Assembly: GCA_027698105.1 (NCBI GenBank)
Contig: JAQERH010000002.1
Span: forward strand, 90,110 to 154,109
Direction of reading: 5' to 3'
From: Lachnospiraceae bacterium AM93-12TA
Lineage (GTDB): Bacteria > Bacillota > Clostridia > Lachnospirales > Lachnospiraceae
DNA length: 64,000 nucleotides
The translations under genes and the position numbers were made by a program. The notes under the pieces were generated by a model that searched no databases, was not told the origin of the DNA, and saw only the letters and a program-made list of their open reading frames with translations. Shown piece after piece: positions 61,444-64,000 of the stretch (positions are counted from its first letter, which is position 1; each line of letters starts with the position of its first letter).

Positions 61444-62919
61444 CTAAATGATTATGCAAATCATTCCACCGCTGCTGTCGTTGATAATCTTCTGGAGAGT
61501 GTCCTGAAGCTTCATCTGGCAGTCTTCTGTCATCTGGGAAATTTTTGCCTGAATACCATCTCCTACAATCTGCTCTACACTTTTCCCAAAAATATTGGTA
61601 TTCCACAGCCCATCCTCGCTTTCCTTGGCATTGGCTTTGATGTATTCGATCAAGTCCTCTGCCTGCTGCTCGCTTCCCACAATCGGTGCAATTTCTGTCT
61701 CAATGTGGGCTTTAATCAGATTAATTGACGGCGCCTGTGCTTTCATTTTAACTCCGTATTTATTGCCATGGTGAATCAGCTGAGGCTCATCTAAAACGAT
61801 TTCAGACCGGTCAGGCGTCACTACACCGTAGCCCTTCAGCCTCACCTGGCTTAAAGCATCTCCCACTTTTTCATATTCCTGCTCCATAGCTGCCAGCCGT
61901 TTCAGCGTCTGCATCAGCTGATACTCTCCACCGATTTCCACTCCTGTATAATCGCTGAGAATCTGGTAATAGCAGCTGTCATCCACCTCAATATCTACCG
62001 ATACGCTTCCATCTGCCATTTTCATTCCCGTAATCCTTATCCTCTGAATCGGGCCGTCAGAAGGGACAGGGAACTCTCTTTCAATGTCTTTCATACGGCT
62101 GATTTTCTTCATCAGATCCTTCACCGTCTGAACCACATGCGTCTTCAGCCAGTGATCCTGGGGAAGAATTTCCAGCCACTTCGGAATAAAAAAATCCATT
62201 TCTGCCACCGGAAACTCTGTCAGCACAGCTTCCATGATCCTCCTGATATCTTCTTTTTTCAGCTGCTCACAGTTTACAGGCATTACCTGAACACCATATT
62301 TTTCTTCCATCTGAGCGGCCAGAATCTTTGTTTCATCTGAATACGGGCGCATGGAATTTAAGAGAATGAGAAACGGCTTTCCCATCTTTTTAAGCTCTCT
62401 TACTGTCTTTTCCTCTGCCTCCATGTAGCTTGGCCGTTTAATTTCCCCAAAGGATCCGTCTGATGTAATAACAAGGCCAATCGTAGAATGATCGGTAATC
62501 ACCTTTCTGGTTCCTAACTCTGCCGCCTGTGTGAAAGGAATCTCATAATCAAACCAGGGCGTTTTTACCAGCCGTTCCATGTCATTTTCAATGTGTCCCG
62601 CCGCCCCGTCTACCATGAAGCCCACGCAGTCAATCAGGCGTATTTTGGCCTCTGCCCCGTCCCCTAAAGCAATCTCCGCCGCCTCTTTAGGAATAAATTT
62701 CGGCTCTGTCGTCATAATTGTTTTTCCCGCTGCACTCTGGGGCAGTTCGTCTCTGGCCCGTTCCTTTGCGTGCCCATCCTCCATCTCCGGAAGCACCATC
62801 TGTTCCATAAACCGTTTGATAAACGTAGATTTTCCAGTCCTTACCGGGCCCACTACGCCTATGTAAATCTCTCCGTCTGTTCTGGCTTTAATATCACTGT
62901 ATACATTAAAATTTTCCAT
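61444..62919 (-). CDS. spoIVA: Stage IV sporulation protein A
   Basis: A 491-residue protein with the start at 62919 (MENFNVYSDIKARTDG), preceded by AAGGGGG. Walker A is GPVRTGKSTFI near residue 23, and RLIDCVGFMVDGAAGHIEND and LVITSDGSFGEIKRP mark the TRAFAC-like ATPase. SpoIVA polymerises with ATP on the forespore surface as the base of the coat. This is firm evidence for a spore-forming host. Confidence 0.98.
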   Translation of the reverse strand: MENFNVYSDIKARTDGEIYIGVVGPVRTGKSTFIKRFMEQMVLPEMEDGHAKERARDELPQSAAGKTIMTTEPKFIPKEAAEIALGDGAEAKIRLIDCVGFMVDGAAGHIENDMERLVKTPWFDYEIPFTQAAELGTRKVITDHSTIGLVITSDGSFGEIKRPSYMEAEEKTVRELKKMGKPFLILLNSMRPYSDETKILAAQMEEKYGVQVMPVNCEQLKKEDIRRIMEAVLTEFPVAEMDFFIPKWLEILPQDHWLKTHVVQTVKDLMKKISRMKDIEREFPVPSDGPIQRIRITGMKMADGSVSVDIEVDDSCYYQILSDYTGVEIGGEYQLMQTLKRLAAMEQEYEKVGDALSQVRLKGYGVVTPDRSEIVLDEPQLIHHGNKYGVKMKAQAPSINLIKAHIETEIAPIVGSEQQAEDLIEYIKANAKESEDGLWNTNIFGKSVEQIVGDGIQAKISQMTEDCQMKLQDTLQKIINDSSGGMICIII

Positions 62920-62945
62920 AAAATACCCCCTTGCTGTGCTGGTAA

Positions 62946-62953
62946 AGTATATG
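62946..62953 (-). promoter_or_regulatory. Possible sigma-E -10 element of spoIVA
   Basis: CATATACT on the minus strand at 62953-62946, 27 bases upstream of the spoIVA start, fits the sigma-E -10 consensus CATAYAMT. A clear sigma-E -35 is not visible at the right distance, so this is tentative. Confidence 0.35.
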
Positions 62954-63017
62954 CAGAAGACATCCCTGGTAGACATGGGAAACGAGATTCTTCTCCGGTT
63001 TCCGCCAATAAAATTGC

Positions 63018-63046
63018 TTGACACTTTTTGCCTAATTTTATAAGAT
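63018..63046 (+). promoter_or_regulatory. Nitroreductase promoter
   Basis: TTGACA at 63018-63023, a 17-base spacer and TAAGAT at 63041-63046, a good sigma-A promoter 44 bases upstream of the start codon. Confidence 0.7.
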
Positions 63047-63089
63047 TAATTCAGACAATCACAAATTGTCCCACGAAAGGATGGTGTCT

Positions 63090-63944
63090 ATGAAATATTA
63101 CGAACTTGCCATTAAGCGCAAATCAACAAGAGACTTTAAAGATAAAAAGGTCTCTGCCCAGATGTTTAACCAGATTAAGGATTATGCTGGACAGTGCAAA
63201 CGCCTTCTTCCTGAAATTCCGGCAGAATGGAAAATTTTAGAGGGAAACCCCGGCAATCTGGCTGGAACAGCCGGCTATTCCGGTTTCATGATAGAAGCGC
63301 CCTCTTACCTGCTTCTTCTGTCAGGCAATGCAGAAGGATATCTTGAAAATGCAGGATACATGGGTGAAGACATGGTTTTAAAGCTGACAGAGCTGGAGCT
63401 GGACTCCTGCTGGATTACCATTACAGATCCTGCTCTTTTAAAGCAGCGTCTCCATCTTGACACAGAACTTGAGCCGCTTGCCCTGATTGCGTTTGGTTAC
63501 GGAAAACCAGAAGGCGGAACACGTCTTGATATTAAGAGTCCCGCTTCTGTTCATATGAAGCAGCGTAACGGCCAGATTGCCCCCAAACTCTACCTGGAGG
63601 ATGCTGTATTTGGCGGAGCATGGGGCCAGAAATCTGATCTCGCCGACTGGGATCCTGATTCTGACCTGTACCGGGCTTTTATTGCAGCCTGCTGCTCTCC
63701 TTCTGTATTAAACCGCCAGCCATACCGTTTCATTCTGGATCACGATGTGGCATCTCTGGTTCTTTTAGAGGATGAGATGACTTCTCCGGAAAATGCAAAG
63801 CTGAACGCAGGTATTGTGATGCTTCATTTTGCCGAAGTTCTCTCCCAGAATACAGGACATCCGGGAAAATGGCAGCTTGGCGCTCCTGAAAAAGCCTATG
63901 AGCTTCCGGCAGGCGCTTCTTTTGCAGGATGGTTTAGAATTTAA
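63090..63944 (+). CDS. TM1586-type nitroreductase family protein
   Basis: A 284-residue protein with the start at 63090 (MKYYELAIKRKSTRDF), with GAAAGG upstream. The FMN-binding N-terminal signature RKSTRDFKDKKVS is present. Two half-domains are visible: MGEDMVLKLTELELDSCW in the first, and ACCSPSVLNRQPYRFIL with AGIVMLHFAEVL in the second, which is the duplicated layout of the putative-TM-nitroreductase family. Substrate unknown. It ends 4 bases before the putative group II intron end. Confidence 0.85.
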   Translation: MKYYELAIKRKSTRDFKDKKVSAQMFNQIKDYAGQCKRLLPEIPAEWKILEGNPGNLAGTAGYSGFMIEAPSYLLLLSGNAEGYLENAGYMGEDMVLKLTELELDSCWITITDPALLKQRLHLDTELEPLALIAFGYGKPEGGTRLDIKSPASVHMKQRNGQIAPKLYLEDAVFGGAWGQKSDLADWDPDSDLYRAFIAACCSPSVLNRQPYRFILDHDVASLVLLEDEMTSPENAKLNAGIVMLHFAEVLSQNTGHPGKWQLGAPEKAYELPAGASFAGWFRI

Positions 63945-63948
63945 AGGA

Positions 63949-64000
63949 ATCGAGTAGGAGGCGGTGATTAACCGCCGTCCTCTCACACCACCGTGCGTAC
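63949..64000 (-). mobile_element. 3' end of a group II intron (partial)
   Basis: The minus strand here ends with GTACGCACGGTGGTGTGAG, the tail of domain V, then a domain VI-like hairpin (GGCGGTTAATCACCGCC) with a bulged A, and TCCTACTCGAT, the pattern of intron 3' ends. The rest, including any reverse transcriptase, is beyond the window. The plus-strand reading shows the hairpin GGCGGTGATTAACCGCC. Confidence 0.6.

Overview
The window is the chromosome of a spore-forming, single-membrane Firmicute, most likely a Lachnospiraceae (Clostridium cluster XIVa) species. The evidence is spoIVA, yqfC/yqfD and a spoVB-like flippase, a lexA-yneA SOS pair, the sepF/ylmH division cluster, a mre/mrd/min/rodA locus and a TM1586-type nitroreductase. 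The family assignment is inference from protein character and gene order, not from a marker search.

Layout. 1-3333 (+): obg, a YhbY-type RNA-binding protein, nadD, yqeK and rsfS, for ribosome assembly and NAD synthesis. 3334-4783: two long hairpins, then lexA (-) and yneA (+) diverging from a promoter region with four SOS boxes. 4811-6615 (-): a XerS-like tyrosine recombinase and a TtcA-like PP-loop protein. 6718-14425: an integrated filamentous phage (inovirus) of about 7.6 kb. 14436-54861 (-, nearly all one direction): an NlpC/P60 hydrolase; a cytidylate-kinase-like protein; rluD-type synthase, lspA and aroB; ylmH, sepF, ylmE and a HlyD-like protein; a D-Ala-D-Ala carboxypeptidase; mgsA, rodA, minE, minD, mrdA, mreD, mreC and radC; a methionine-gamma-lyase-like protein; miaA, mutL and mutS; an L,D-transpeptidase; miaB; proA, 5-FCL, ynzC and proB; two flavoproteins; a SpoVB-like flippase; ybeY, phoH, yqfD and yqfC. 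55029-62919 (-): rpsU (only 58 aa), alaS, an LprI-domain protein, RNase HI, a beta-CASP nuclease and spoIVA. 63090-63944 (+): a nitroreductase. The last ~50 bases look like the 3' end of a group II intron on the minus strand.

The most interesting part is the prophage. It carries a rolling-circle Rep, a Zot/pI-type assembly ATPase, a pIII-like adhesin, a signal-peptide-bearing major coat protein followed by a near-identical paralogue without a signal peptide, and several tiny membrane proteins. It encodes no integrase. It sits between dif-like repeats (XerC-like arm, 6-bp spacer, XerD-like arm) less than 1 kb from a host XerS-like recombinase. The origin region upstream of rep has three perfect DnaA boxes around a hairpin. 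A ribbon-helix-helix repressor on the opposite strand has three palindromic operators in front of it and a 12-base G tract inside it, which suggests slipped-strand phase variation. The 3' repeat carries a slightly diverged copy of the phage promoter, ribosome-binding site and start codon, which points to an earlier phage at the same site.

No tRNA, rRNA or CRISPR array was seen. Neither minC nor mreB is present in the loci where they usually occur.
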